Source of the DNA: Pseudobutyrivibrio sp. MD2005
Lineage (GTDB): Bacteria > Bacillota > Clostridia > Lachnospirales > Lachnospiraceae
NCBI RefSeq assembly: GCF_000621865.1
Contig: NZ_JHXE01000016.1
Span: forward strand, 1-64,000
Reading direction: 5' to 3'
Length of the DNA stretch: 64,000 nucleotides
The translations under genes were made by a program, and so were the position numbers. Below the pieces are notes generated by a model that did no database searches, was not told the DNA's origin, and worked only from the letters and a program-made list of their open reading frames with translations. Below are positions 43,562-52,539 of this stretch, piece by piece. The first letter of the stretch is position 1, and the number at the start of each line of letters is the position of its first letter.

Positions 43562-43710
43562 ATGTTTTCCTTCTTTAATATAGTATTTTTCTAACTACAC
43601 TAATCTACCCCCAAAATGAATTAGTTGCAAGGTAGCTAAATAGATATTGTAGAAAATGACAGTGTATTGTCAAACAATTAACAACTAATTAGTAAAAATT
43701 ATTAATAATA

Positions 43711-43739
43711 TTGCAGTAGAAATTGGCTTTTGCTATACT
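43711..43739 (+). promoter_or_regulatory. Promoter of the glgC operon
   Basis: TTGCAG at 43711-43716, a 17-base spacer and TATACT at 43734-43739, with TGC immediately before (extended -10). The remaining 43562-43710 shows only AT-rich sequence that should hold the divergent murC promoter. Confidence 0.7.
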
Positions 43740-43760
43740 AATGTTACAAAGGGGAGTACT

Positions 43761-43790
43761 ATGAGTTATAAAATGGTACATCCCTTCTGA
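43761..43790 (+). CDS. Possible 9-codon leader peptide upstream of glgC
   Basis: ATG at 43761 follows AAAGGGGAG and encodes MSYKMVHPF before TGA at 43788-43790. The stop is 4 bases before an in-frame glgC ATG at 43795 and 25 bases before the preferred start at 43816. It could couple or regulate glgC translation. The evidence is only position and ribosome site. Confidence 0.35.
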   Translation: MSYKMVHPF

Positions 43791-43815
43791 CAGCATGAGA
43801 AAGGCAGATGATAGG

Positions 43816-45090
43816 ATGATTAGAAAAGAAATGATCGCAATGCTTCTCGCTGGCGGGCAGGGAAGCAGACTCGGAGTATTAACATCCGATGTAGCAAAGC
43901 CAGCAGTTTCTTTTGGGGGAAAGTATCGTATTATCGATTTTCCTCTTTCAAATTGTATCAATTCAGGCATTGATACAGTTGGTGTGCTGACTCAGTATCA
44001 ACCGCTTGTCCTAAATACCCACATCGGAATTGGTATTCCATGGGATTTGGACAGAAATAACGGTGGTGTTACAGTTCTTCCACCTTATGAGAAGAGTGAC
44101 ACAAGTGAGTGGTATTCAGGCACAGCCAACGCAATTTTCCAAAACCTTAAGTACATGGAGAATTATAATCCAGAGTATGTGCTTATCCTTTCAGGAGATC
44201 ACATCTATAAAATGGATTATGAGGCCATGCTAGATTTTCATAAGGCAAAGGGCGCAGATGTTACAATTGCAGTAATTCCTGTACCGATTGAAGAAGCATC
44301 TCGATTTGGAGTTGTTATTGCTGATGACGAAAAGCGTATCAGCGAATTTGAGGAAAAGCCAGCAAATCCTCGAAGCAATCTTGCTTCAATGGGTATTTAT
44401 ATATTCAGCTGGAAAGCATTAAAGGAGTCATTGCTTGCACTTAAAGACCAGAGCAACTGTGATTTTGGTAAGCATGTTCTTCCTTACCTTCATGAGAAGG
44501 GGGCACCAATGTATGCCTACGAGTTCAATAGCTACTGGAAGGATGTAGGAACACTTGGATCATATTGGGAAGCCAATATGGAGCTTATAGATCTTATTCC
44601 AGAGTTCAACCTCTATGAGGAGTTCTGGAAAATATACACTAATCAGAATATCATCGAACCACAGTTCGTTGCTAGCTCAGCAGTAGTTGAGAAGGCAATT
44701 ATTGGAGCTGGAGCTCAGATTTATGGTGAAGTTTATAATTCGGTTTTAGGCGCAGGTGTTGTGATAGATGAAGGAGCAGTAGTCCGAGATTCCATCATAA
44801 TGGAAGGCGCAGTAATCGGAAGAAATTGCGTAATAGATAAATCAATCATTGCTGAGAATACCGTTGTCGGCGAGGGAGCAAAGATTGGCCAGGGCGTAGA
44901 AGCAGAGAGTAAGCTTAATGCAAGCATCTACTCATTCGGTCTTGCTGTAATTGGAGAGAATTCAACAATTCCAGCAAATGTAACTATTGGCAAAAACACA
45001 GCAATCAAGGGCGAGACTAGCGAGGCAGATTATCCTGACGGAGAGTTAGCTAGTGGCGGCTACATTATCAAGGCAGGTGATCGAGTATGA
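43816..45090 (+). CDS. glgC: Glucose-1-phosphate adenylyltransferase, catalytic subunit
   Basis: A 424-residue enzyme that makes ADP-glucose for glycogen synthesis. The nucleotide loop [13 protein letters not shown] is at residues 8-20; other motifs are [21 protein letters not shown] and EFEEKP. The C-terminal third is a left-handed beta helix of hexapeptide repeats. The start at 43816 fits the family N terminus [11 protein letters not shown]; an ATG at 43795 is possible if translation is coupled to the short leader ORF. It overlaps glgD by 4 bases. Confidence 0.95.
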   Translation: MIRKEMIAMLLAGGQGSRLGVLTSDVAKPAVSFGGKYRIIDFPLSNCINSGIDTVGVLTQYQPLVLNTHIGIGIPWDLDRNNGGVTVLPPYEKSDTSEWYSGTANAIFQNLKYMENYNPEYVLILSGDHIYKMDYEAMLDFHKAKGADVTIAVIPVPIEEASRFGVVIADDEKRISEFEEKPANPRSNLASMGIYIFSWKALKESLLALKDQSNCDFGKHVLPYLHEKGAPMYAYEFNSYWKDVGTLGSYWEANMELIDLIPEFNLYEEFWKIYTNQNIIEPQFVASSAVVEKAIIGAGAQIYGEVYNSVLGAGVVIDEGAVVRDSIIMEGAVIGRNCVIDKSIIAENTVVGEGAKIGQGVEAESKLNASIYSFGLAVIGENSTIPANVTIGKNTAIKGETSEADYPDGELASGGYIIKAGDRV

Positions 45091-46220
45091 AGGCATTAGG
45101 TATTATTCTAGCAGGTGGAAACTCAAGCAGAATGCAACAGCTTACTGAGAAGCGCGCCATTGCAGCTATGCCAGTAGGCGGAAGCTATAGATGTATTGAT
45201 TTCGTTCTTTCAAACATGACGAATTCACACATTCAGACAGTTGCAGTATTATCGCAGTACAACGCAAGATCTCTAAATGAGCATCTTAATTCATCAAAGT
45301 GGTGGAACTTTGGTAGAAAGCAGGGAGGATTATTCCTCTTCACTCCTACTGTTACTACTAACAACAGCTGGTGGTACAGAGGTACAGCAGATGCTATTTG
45401 GCAGAACATTGATTTCTTAAAGAAGAGACATGAGCCATATGTTATTATTGCAAGTGGCGATTGTGTTTATAAGTTGGATTTCAACAAGGTTTTAGATTAT
45501 CACATCAAGAAACAGGCTGATATCACAGTTGTTTGCGCAAAGCTTCCTGAGGGAGATGATATCAATCGTTACGGTGTGGTAGAGATGGATAGAGATGGAC
45601 GTATAGTAGAGTTCGAGGAGAAGCCTATGGTGGCTAACTCAGATATCGTTTCTGCTGGTGTCTATGTCATCCGTAGAAGAGCTCTCATTGATTTGTTGGA
45701 AGAATGCAACAGAGAGGGCAGATACAACTTTGTAACAGATATTCTCATTAGATACAAGAACATGAAGAGGATTTATGGTTACAAGATGGAAGGCTATTGG
45801 GCAAACCTTGCAGACGTTGATAGCTATTTCAAAGCTAACATGGATTTCTTACGCAAGGATGTTAGAGATAGCTTCTTCCATTCAGAACCAGGAGTCTTCT
45901 CAAAGACACACGACCTGCCACCTGCAAAATACAACGCAGGTTCTAAGGTTACAAACTCACTTGTGGCTGGAGGATGTATCATAAACAGCACTGTTGAGAA
46001 TTCTGTACTATTTAAAAAGGCGTTCGTTGGCAACAACTCAGTTGTTAAGAACTGCGTCATTTTAAATGGAGCATACATCGGTGACAACGTGCACGTGGAG
46101 AATTGCATTGTTGAGAGCCATGAAACATTGCTCAGCGGATCTACATATATTGGGGAAAACGGAATCCGCATAGTTACAGGTAACAAAAATCGATACGACA
46201 TGCCAGTTGGGGAGGTATAA
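45087..46220 (+). CDS. glgD: Glucose-1-phosphate adenylyltransferase, GlgD subunit
   Basis: A 377-residue paralogue of GlgC, typical of Firmicutes, in which GlgD partners GlgC in a heterotetramer and raises its activity. The loop reads LAGGNSSRM instead of GGQGSRL, so its own catalysis is likely weak. A beta-helix C terminus is present. Its start overlaps the glgC stop by 4 bases (ATGA), giving coupled translation. Confidence 0.94.
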   Translation: MKALGIILAGGNSSRMQQLTEKRAIAAMPVGGSYRCIDFVLSNMTNSHIQTVAVLSQYNARSLNEHLNSSKWWNFGRKQGGLFLFTPTVTTNNSWWYRGTADAIWQNIDFLKKRHEPYVIIASGDCVYKLDFNKVLDYHIKKQADITVVCAKLPEGDDINRYGVVEMDRDGRIVEFEEKPMVANSDIVSAGVYVIRRRALIDLLEECNREGRYNFVTDILIRYKNMKRIYGYKMEGYWANLADVDSYFKANMDFLRKDVRDSFFHSEPGVFSKTHDLPPAKYNAGSKVTNSLVAGGCIINSTVENSVLFKKAFVGNNSVVKNCVILNGAYIGDNVHVENCIVESHETLLSGSTYIGENGIRIVTGNKNRYDMPVGEV

Positions 46221-46224
46221 CAAA

Positions 46225-46485
46225 ATGCAAATTACAGACATTAGAATTCGCAAGATTGAAAAAGAAGGCAAGATGAAAGCAGTTGTCTCAGTGACAATTG
46301 ACGAGGAGTTTGTAATTCACGACATCAAGATTATTGAAGGAGATAAGGGACTATTTATTGCTATGCCTTCAAGACGTGGTTCTGAAGGTGGCTACAAGGA
46401 TATTGCTCATCCTATTCGCTCAACCACAAGAGAGCAGATGCAGACAATGATTCTTAACAAGTATAAGGAAGAGTTCCCAGAATAA
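46225..46485 (+). CDS. spoVG: SpoVG-family regulator
   Basis: An 86-residue protein with the family start [11 protein letters not shown] and the segment [11 protein letters not shown]. SpoVG proteins bind DNA or RNA and modulate division and sporulation genes. The ATG at 46225 follows GGGGAGG at 46209-46214, inside the glgD 3' end. It sits between glgD and pth with gaps of 4 and 5 bases, so it belongs to the same operon. Presence does not prove that the organism sporulates. Confidence 0.93.
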   Translation: MQITDIRIRKIEKEGKMKAVVSVTIDEEFVIHDIKIIEGDKGLFIAMPSRRGSEGGYKDIAHPIRSTTREQMQTMILNKYKEEFPE

Positions 46486-46490
46486 GACGT

Positions 46491-47066
46491 ATGTTTTTAA
46501 TTGTTGGTCTAGGTAATCCAGAAAGAAAGTACGAAGGAACCAGACATAATGTAGGATTTGAAGCTATTGATGCTATCGCAAAGCACTTCAATATAGAAGT
46601 AAACCACAAGGAACAAAAGGGAATTGTGGGAAAGGGCATCATTAATGGCCACAAGGTAATACTTGCAAAGCCTATGACGTACATGAACCTAAGCGGGGAA
46701 TGTGTTCAACCTTTATGTGACTATTACGATGTTGACAGCGAGAGCGAACTTGTTGTTATATCGGATGATATATCCCTTTCTACAGGAAATATCCGTGTTA
46801 GAAAGAAGGGTTCGGCTGGTGGTCACAATGGATTAAAGAACATCATCTCTTTGCTTGGCACCAATGCTTTCCCTCGAATTCGAGTGGGTGTGGGAGAATG
46901 TAAGAACGGTGATTTGGTTTCCCATGTGTTAGGTCGCTATGACGCTGAAGACCGTGAAAAGGTGGATGCGTCCTTCGAAAAAGTGATTGGCGCGTTAGAA
47001 TTGTTCCTTGAGGGAGATCTAGATGCAGCTATGAATAAATATAACGTTAAAGAAAAACTTGAATAG
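46491..47066 (+). CDS. pth: Peptidyl-tRNA hydrolase
   Basis: A 191-residue enzyme that frees tRNA from dropped-off peptidyl-tRNA. Family active residues are visible: Asn9 in GLGNPERKYEGTRHNVGF, His19 in the same motif, Asn in KPMTYMNLSGE and the Asp in VISDDISL. Length is normal. Last gene of the glg-spoVG-pth run before the terminator at 47070. Confidence 0.96.
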   Translation: MFLIVGLGNPERKYEGTRHNVGFEAIDAIAKHFNIEVNHKEQKGIVGKGIINGHKVILAKPMTYMNLSGECVQPLCDYYDVDSESELVVISDDISLSTGNIRVRKKGSAGGHNGLKNIISLLGTNAFPRIRVGVGECKNGDLVSHVLGRYDAEDREKVDASFEKVIGALELFLEGDLDAAMNKYNVKEKLE

Positions 47067-47069
47067 AGA

Positions 47070-47098
47070 TTAGCCTGCAGTTATGCAGGCTAATTTTG
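47070..47098 (+). terminator. Rho-independent terminator after pth
   Basis: A perfect 10-bp stem TTAGCCTGCA (47070-47079) / TGCAGGCTAA (47084-47093) followed by TTTTG. Confidence 0.88.
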
Positions 47099-47110
47099 TA
47101 CTTTTTGTTA

Positions 47111-47139
47111 TTTACAATAACGGTTTGTTATTCTATACT
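47111..47139 (+). promoter_or_regulatory. Promoter of the pilus-like operon
   Basis: TTTACA at 47111-47116, a 17-base spacer and TATACT at 47134-47139. It lies 50 bases before the BTAD regulator gene. No terminator is visible from here to the end of the window. Confidence 0.75.
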
Positions 47140-47188
47140 AAGTTTTGTAATGGAAAAAATAAGCTTGTTATTTAAATAAGGGAGAATT

Positions 47189-48433
47189 ATGAGCGGAAAT
47201 ATTGTATTTAATGTAAAGTTTCTAGGCACTGTGGATGTTAAATGTAACGACATGCATATTGTGCTAGAGCGCAACAATACCACAAAGGTTAATCAGCTAT
47301 TTCAGATGCTGTTGTACCATGTAAATGGTATTTCGAGAGATCAGGTTATTTATAATCTATTCCAAAATGAAGGCATTGCGGATGAGTCAAACAGCCTTAG
47401 AGCAATTGTATTTAGACTTCGTAAGGCATTACTCAAGACAGGCCTTCCAGAAGAGGATTATGTATATATTAAAAGAGGTAATTACAGAATTACTCCTAAT
47501 GCCTCTATCGAATGTGATGCAGTCAATTTCGAAGAGCTTGCAAAGCAGGCCCTTGCATCAGATGATGCTGATGTGCAGCAGAAGCTTTTAGAGCATGCTT
47601 GTAAGGCATATAACGGTGATTTCCTTCCTACTCTAAGCGGTTATGAGTGGGTTGTTACTACAAGAGTAAGATTAAAGAAATTATTTGATAGATGCTTAAA
47701 GCAGCTACTTGAGATGTACAAGGTTCAAAAGGACTACGACAATATGTACACTCTCAGCCATAAGGCAAATAAGCTTTATCCATATGATGGATGGCAGACA
47801 TACGAGATGGAAGCTCTTATCGAAGTAGGTAAGACAAAGGATGCTCTCAAGTTATATGAAGACACTGAGACATTAATGTTCGAAGAGCTTGGTGTATCAG
47901 TTTCATCTAGCATGGCAGAACAGCTTGATAAGCTTGGTTCTCAGGTTATAAACAATTCCGATATGATTAGCGAGGTTAAAAAGAACCTTGATACATCTAA
48001 GGAAGATATTGAAGGCGCATTTTACTGTACATATCCAATTTTTGTGGAGAGCTACAGATACATCAAAAGAGTAATCAGACGTTCTGGACAAGCAGCATGG
48101 CTTATGCTTTGCACCATCACAGATGGAAAGGGGTACGCTTTAAGCGGCTCTGACAGATTAGAGACTTTAGCTGAGGAATTATCTGAGGCTATTCGCGTAT
48201 CTGCCCGTGGTGGAGATATGTACGCAAGATATAGCAACAATCAATTTGTAGTATTGCTTTTAGGCATTACACAAGAAGATTGTGTTTTGGTTCAAAGCAG
48301 AATCAATGAAAACATGAGTAAGGAGTCAAGAAAACGCTATATTAAATATAATTTAGCGCCTGTTAATCTTGCTAGTGCAGGTACAGATTACGATACTGCA
48401 GAGCTTCAAGATATGGTAAGAGGGGAAGAGTAA
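47189..48433 (+). CDS. BTAD-type transcriptional regulator with degenerate GGDEF-like C terminus
   Basis: A 414-residue regulator. Residues 1 to about 100 form an OmpR/SARP-like winged helix (NSLRAIVFRLRKALLKTG); about 110-260 is a helical BTAD domain (EELAKQALAS, YNGDFLPTLSGYEWV). Residues about 270-414 resemble a diguanylate cyclase fold (RGGDMYARYSNNQFVVLLLG), but the signature loop reads YSNNQ where GG(D/E)EF is expected, so it is probably a sensor rather than an enzyme. It is the first gene of the pilus-like cassette, and its stop overlaps the next start. Confidence 0.78.
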   Translation: MSGNIVFNVKFLGTVDVKCNDMHIVLERNNTTKVNQLFQMLLYHVNGISRDQVIYNLFQNEGIADESNSLRAIVFRLRKALLKTGLPEEDYVYIKRGNYRITPNASIECDAVNFEELAKQALASDDADVQQKLLEHACKAYNGDFLPTLSGYEWVVTTRVRLKKLFDRCLKQLLEMYKVQKDYDNMYTLSHKANKLYPYDGWQTYEMEALIEVGKTKDALKLYEDTETLMFEELGVSVSSSMAEQLDKLGSQVINNSDMISEVKKNLDTSKEDIEGAFYCTYPIFVESYRYIKRVIRRSGQAAWLMLCTITDGKGYALSGSDRLETLAEELSEAIRVSARGGDMYARYSNNQFVVLLLGITQEDCVLVQSRINENMSKESRKRYIKYNLAPVNLASAGTDYDTAELQDMVRGEE

Positions 48434-48855
48434 TGGCAATTTCAGACAGAATGAAGCGCATGCCAAATGTAGTTGGATTCAATCTAGAAAATGATGGATT
48501 TAAAGGCGAGCTTTATAATTGCTATGAAGAAAAAGCAGAGACATTTAATGATGTTAATGATTTCTTCAATGTGGTAAATGCTTTTTTAGATGCGGTAGAA
48601 TTTCCTGAACAAAAGATAAAGTACCGTGCATTTAAAAAGACATTGCCAGAGTTAAAGCTTATTGATATTGATCCAGCAGAAAAGCTATTTGAGGTAGAGC
48701 ATTTGCTCGAGCTGTGTAAAGAAAAAGCATATCTTATGATGATTACAGGCAGAGATAATGCAACATGGCAGGGCACAATCTATAGCAAAGCAAAGGATAT
48801 AGAAAGCAGCTTTAATAGCGAGGTAGAGCTTCTTAGAATTATCAATAATAAATAA
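48433..48855 (+). CDS. Conserved-looking small protein of unknown function
   Basis: A 140-residue soluble acidic protein with no motif I recognise. It begins at the TAATG overlap with the regulator stop and is 37 bases before the transglutaminase-like gene, so it is surely part of the same unit. The predicted fold is mostly helical with a central FNDVNDFFNVVNAFLDAVEFPEQ segment. It could be an adaptor for the regulator. Confidence 0.7.
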   Translation: MAISDRMKRMPNVVGFNLENDGFKGELYNCYEEKAETFNDVNDFFNVVNAFLDAVEFPEQKIKYRAFKKTLPELKLIDIDPAEKLFEVEHLLELCKEKAYLMMITGRDNATWQGTIYSKAKDIESSFNSEVELLRIINNK

Positions 48856-48892
48856 TAAACATTATAGGATAGGCAAGCAGTGGAGGAAGCAA

Positions 48893-49855
48893 ATGAAAAG
48901 AACAAGATATTTGCTTTCACTGATTGTTCTGAGTATTAGCTTAGTTGCATGCGGTGGTGGCCAGCAACCGTCAACTACAGGAGGCGGAGGTTCATCCTCT
49001 GATTCCACTTCGGCGGTGGCAAAGGAATCTAAAGGCTCTTGGGACAACACCATAAGGGTGTTGGAGCCTAAGGCTGGAGGAACAGAAGTATACGAAAACA
49101 TGGATGCATCAATAGATGCGAGCAATTCCAGTGACGGATACGTAATGGTCAAATACACCGGCAGCGCGGCTAAGGTAAGAATGCTAATAGAAACGCCAGC
49201 GGGAAATACTTACAATTACCTGATGGATTTGGATGGCAATTACGATGTTTATCCATTATCAGAAGGTAGCGGAACATACAAAATAGGCGTTTACGAGAAC
49301 CTACATGATGACCAATACGCAGCAGCATTTACTCAGTCAGTGAATGTAACATTAAAAGATGATTATAGTATGTTTTTGTACCCTAACGCATATGTAGATT
49401 TTAATGCAAATTCTAAGGCGGTAAAAAAGGGACAGGAACTGGCATCAAGTGCGAATACGGATATCGAGGTCGTACAGAATGTTTATCATTACATTACCAA
49501 AAACGTTACTTACGACCATGATAAAGCAGCGACTGTACAGTCAGGCTATATCCCAAAGGTAGACGAGACCTTGGCAACTGGTACAGGCATCTGTTTTGAC
49601 TATGCATCACTTATGGGTGCAATGCTTAGAAGTCAGGGTATACCTACACGGTTGGAGATAGGTTATGCAGGGACTGAATACCATGCATGGATATCTGTAT
49701 ACACAAAGGAGTCTGGCTGGATAGATAAGATAATCCAGTTCGATGGTTCTCAGTGGACACTTATGGATCCAACACTTGGATCTTATGCAAGTAGTAGTAC
49801 TGTAAAGAAATATTTAGAAGATGATACGTATTATCAACTGAAGTATAAATATTAA
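48893..49855 (+). CDS. Lipoprotein with transglutaminase-like (papain-fold) domain
   Basis: A 320-residue exported lipoprotein; the lipobox LVAC puts the lipidated Cys at residue 20, followed by a Gly/Ser linker. Residues 50-160 form a beta domain, and the C-terminal part is a transglutaminase-core domain with the complete triad Cys234 (GTGICFDYASL), His264 (EYHAWISV) and Asp292 (WTLMDPTLG). Such domains act as peptidases or cross-linkers on the surface. The start follows GGAGG. It is in the pilus-like cassette, so it may process or cross-link pilus proteins. Confidence 0.88.
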   Translation: MKRTRYLLSLIVLSISLVACGGGQQPSTTGGGGSSSDSTSAVAKESKGSWDNTIRVLEPKAGGTEVYENMDASIDASNSSDGYVMVKYTGSAAKVRMLIETPAGNTYNYLMDLDGNYDVYPLSEGSGTYKIGVYENLHDDQYAAAFTQSVNVTLKDDYSMFLYPNAYVDFNANSKAVKKGQELASSANTDIEVVQNVYHYITKNVTYDHDKAATVQSGYIPKVDETLATGTGICFDYASLMGAMLRSQGIPTRLEIGYAGTEYHAWISVYTKESGWIDKIIQFDGSQWTLMDPTLGSYASSSTVKKYLEDDTYYQLKYKY

Positions 49856-49865
49856 AGGTGTGATT

Positions 49866-50918
49866 ATGAGCGAAAAATTACGAAAGAAACTTACTGCTGA
49901 GGAGCTATATGCATTCTCGGACGAAATGGGAATGATGATCAATAGTGGTGTTTCTGCAATTCAGGGAATCACTATGATGATGGATGAATCTGAGGGAGGC
50001 GAAGAGAAAGAGCTACTCACTCAGATGGAACAGGTAGTAGGGGAGACAGGTTCTCTATCAAAAGCAATTGATGAGACCGGAGTGTTCCCGGATTATTTTG
50101 TAGAAATGGCCAAGATGGGCGAGACAACAGGTAAGATGGACTCAGTTCTTACCAATCTTGCAGCCCACTATTCTAGAGAAATGGCTATTTCAAATGCTAT
50201 CAGAAGTGCGGTTACATATCCACTTATGATGGTGGCAATGATGCTTGTAATAATCATAGTTCTTGTTACAGAAATCATGCCAGTTTTTAGTAGAGTCTTC
50301 AATCAACTTGGTGGTACCATGGATGGGTTATCAGCAGGTTTCTTGGCTGTGGGTACATTTATGAAATCCAATGGCCTGATTCTTCTTATTATTCTTTTGG
50401 CAATAGTTGCCTATATCATTGTCTTAAACAAGACATCTTGGGGAAAGAATCACAGAAACGGAATACTATATAAGAGCCGTCGTTTCAAATCTATTCATTC
50501 GAAAATCGCAACAAGTAGATTTGCATCTGCAATGGCTATGACACTATCAAGTGGTATGGATGTTATGCAGGCATTAGATGTAAGTGGTCGAATTGTTGAG
50601 GCGCCTGAATTCGAATCAAAGGTAGAAAAGTGTAAGGATTCATTTGCTGAAACAATGGATATAGGAAAGGCATTTTCACAGTCAGGAATTTTTGGTGGTT
50701 TGTATGGAAGAATGGCTATTCTTGGTGCAAAGACTGGAAATATGGAAAACGTCCTTGAGAAGGTTGCAACCACTTATCAGGAGGAGGCAGACGAGGAGAT
50801 TAACGATTTAATCGCTGTAGTTGAGCCTACACTTGTAATTATCTTGTCAGTTATTGTTGGTATCATATTACTTTCAGTTATGTTACCACTTTTGAATATC
50901 ATGTCGGGGATGATTTAA
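49866..50918 (+). CDS. PilC/GspF-like inner-membrane platform protein
   Basis: A 350-residue type II secretion F family protein with two repeated T2SSF domains and three or four membrane segments (around 125-150, 165-185 and 325-348). Motifs such as MAKMGETTGKMD and its partner ILGAKTGNMENVL are the paired family signatures. It would form the membrane platform on which the PilT ATPase acts. The ATG at 49866 follows AAAGGTG; a GTG at 49860 is alternative. Confidence 0.92.
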   Translation: MSEKLRKKLTAEELYAFSDEMGMMINSGVSAIQGITMMMDESEGGEEKELLTQMEQVVGETGSLSKAIDETGVFPDYFVEMAKMGETTGKMDSVLTNLAAHYSREMAISNAIRSAVTYPLMMVAMMLVIIIVLVTEIMPVFSRVFNQLGGTMDGLSAGFLAVGTFMKSNGLILLIILLAIVAYIIVLNKTSWGKNHRNGILYKSRRFKSIHSKIATSRFASAMAMTLSSGMDVMQALDVSGRIVEAPEFESKVEKCKDSFAETMDIGKAFSQSGIFGGLYGRMAILGAKTGNMENVLEKVATTYQEEADEEINDLIAVVEPTLVIILSVIVGIILLSVMLPLLNIMSGMI

Positions 50919-50919
50919 T

Positions 50920-51270
50920 ATGTCAAAGACCAGATTTGGAAGCCTAGATGGCATACATCAAATCAAAAAGAAGAACGTAGCAGGAACAACAATGATTTCT
51001 GCCGCACTGTTTCTTCTCATATTCGTACTATTTTTATTTGCTGTATCAAAAGCATCATCTGGCTCAGTCCATGAGCAGCGCCAGAGTCTTTCAGATGCCA
51101 TAGATAGGGCGATAATTCAATGCTATGTAACAGAGGGAAGATACCCGGAAAGCTTCGAATATCTACAGAAAAATTACGGCATAATATACGATGATGAGCA
51201 ATTCAGGGTAGATTATGTGATTTACGGTTCAAATATGAGACCAGATGTCACAATTATTAACCTAAAGTAA
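50920..51270 (+). CDS. Pseudopilin-like single-pass protein (GspG-like C-terminal part)
   Basis: A 116-residue protein with one membrane segment (residues about 22-42) after a basic N terminus. The following segment IIQCYVTEGRYPESFEYLQKNYGI resembles the region of small major pseudopilins, but there is no GFTLIE-type prepilin peptidase site before the membrane helix. It starts 1 base after the pilC stop. Confidence 0.75.
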   Translation: MSKTRFGSLDGIHQIKKKNVAGTTMISAALFLLIFVLFLFAVSKASSGSVHEQRQSLSDAIDRAIIQCYVTEGRYPESFEYLQKNYGIIYDDEQFRVDYVIYGSNMRPDVTIINLK

Positions 51271-51289
51271 TGGTTTGAAAGGAGCAGCT

Positions 51290-51790
51290 TTGGTAAAGGG
51301 GCGACTTAGAAAACACAACATAGATATCATGTTTCTAATGGTATTGTTTTTGATATTCACCTTTTCGGCGGTGAGTGTTCTTTTGATGGCAGTAAACTCT
51401 TACAGAGCAGTTGTTTATGCCAATGAGTCTAATGCCAATGCCAGAACTGCCACTGCCTACATCCGCGAAGAAGTTAGACAGCATGACAATGGTGGCGCAA
51501 TATCCATTGATGAACTAGATGGAATTAAATGTATCAAGATGCCTGAGGGAAGTGGCTACAGCTTGTATATTTACGAGTATGAGGGCAACCTTATGGAGCT
51601 TGAGGCTAAAGATGGCGCAGGCATTACAGCGGATTTTGGTAATAAGATTTTGGAGATTAACGGAATGGAAATTTCTCAGGATAATCCTAATGAAATCAAC
51701 ATTCAAATCGAAGATATATCAGGCAATAAACAAGAAGTTATCATTGGGCTGAAGTCAGTGGAGGTGGAATCAAATGAAAAACAGGAATAA
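51290..51790 (+). CDS. DUF4860-like pilus-associated membrane protein
   Basis: A 166-residue protein starting at TTG 51290, five bases after AAAGGAG. One membrane segment lies near residues 13-36 (FLMVLFLIFTFSAVSVLLMA), followed by the conserved-looking ANARTATAYIREEVRQHD and a beta-rich C terminus. I associate this pattern with DUF4860 proteins encoded near PilC/PilT in Lachnospiraceae, from memory. Probably a minor pilin or assembly protein. It overlaps the next gene by 17 bases. Confidence 0.72.
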   Translation: MVKGRLRKHNIDIMFLMVLFLIFTFSAVSVLLMAVNSYRAVVYANESNANARTATAYIREEVRQHDNGGAISIDELDGIKCIKMPEGSGYSLYIYEYEGNLMELEAKDGAGITADFGNKILEINGMEISQDNPNEINIQIEDISGNKQEVIIGLKSVEVESNEKQE

Positions 51791-52157
51791 TGGTTCCCGA
51801 ATTTTCATGACGGAGCTAATGTTTGCAATATTCTTTTTCATTATAGTTTCAGCGATATGTGTGCAGTGTTTTGCCGGAAGCTTCGCAAAAAGTAGAGAGG
51901 CAAAGGAAATGACACAGGCTATTAATCTTGCTTCAAATGCAGCAGAGAGCTACTTAGTAACTGATGATTACGAGGGCTACACCAATTATTACGATAAGGA
52001 TTGGAACATTTCTGATGGTGAGGAAGGTGTATATAAGGTTACAAGCCTTGTGGTTGAGCCTGCAAGCCCAGGCCAGTGTCAGACAATGCATATAGTAGTT
52101 TCAACAATGGAAGATAAAGAAATCTATTCATTAGAGGTTGAAAAAGCTCTTAAATAG
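51774..52157 (+). CDS. Minor pilin-like protein with noncanonical cleavage site
   Basis: A 127-residue protein with the N-terminal pattern SRIFMTELMFAIFFF. Aligned to type IV pilins (GFTLIELM), the Glu at +5 and the LM are kept but the -1 Gly is Arg, so a standard prepilin peptidase would probably not cut it. The membrane helix covers about residues 12-34; the rest is a small beta-rich domain. Confidence 0.75.
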   Translation: MKNRNNGSRIFMTELMFAIFFFIIVSAICVQCFAGSFAKSREAKEMTQAINLASNAAESYLVTDDYEGYTNYYDKDWNISDGEEGVYKVTSLVVEPASPGQCQTMHIVVSTMEDKEIYSLEVEKALK

Positions 52158-52165
52158 GAGATAAT

Positions 52166-52528
52166 ATGGAGCAGAAGAAAAGGGAAAATCGTACAATAAT
52201 AAATATAGGAACCTCTTTGATGGTTGTAATTTTAATAGGTATGGCTTTCGCTGTTATTGCTGCACTTGCAATATCGTCTAGTCACAACAATTACAGTCTT
52301 AGTATGAAATTAAGGGACCATACAAATGATTACTACGCGGCTTCAAATGAGGCATACGAGAAAATTGCTGCAACTGATTGGGTAGATCAGGAATTTTCAG
52401 TAGACATTAATGACAATCAGGTTTTAAATGTAAAGGTAACATCTGGGGAAATAACTTGTTGGCAGGTACAGAATACATCTAGCTGGGAAGCAGATAGCAC
52501 TCAGCCAGTTATTACAATATTGGAGTAG
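52166..52528 (+). CDS. PilX-like small membrane protein
   Basis: A 120-residue protein with one membrane helix (about 12-35, IGTSLMVVILIGMAFAVIAALAI) followed by a helical segment with YYAASNEAYEKIA. Small proteins of this pattern are usual in pilus-like clusters of Clostridia, and they resemble PilX-type minor pilins. No prepilin peptidase site is seen. It lies 8 bases after the preceding gene. Confidence 0.72.
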   Translation: MEQKKRENRTIINIGTSLMVVILIGMAFAVIAALAISSSHNNYSLSMKLRDHTNDYYAASNEAYEKIAATDWVDQEFSVDINDNQVLNVKVTSGEITCWQVQNTSSWEADSTQPVITILE

Positions 52529-52539
52529 GGGGAGAAAAA

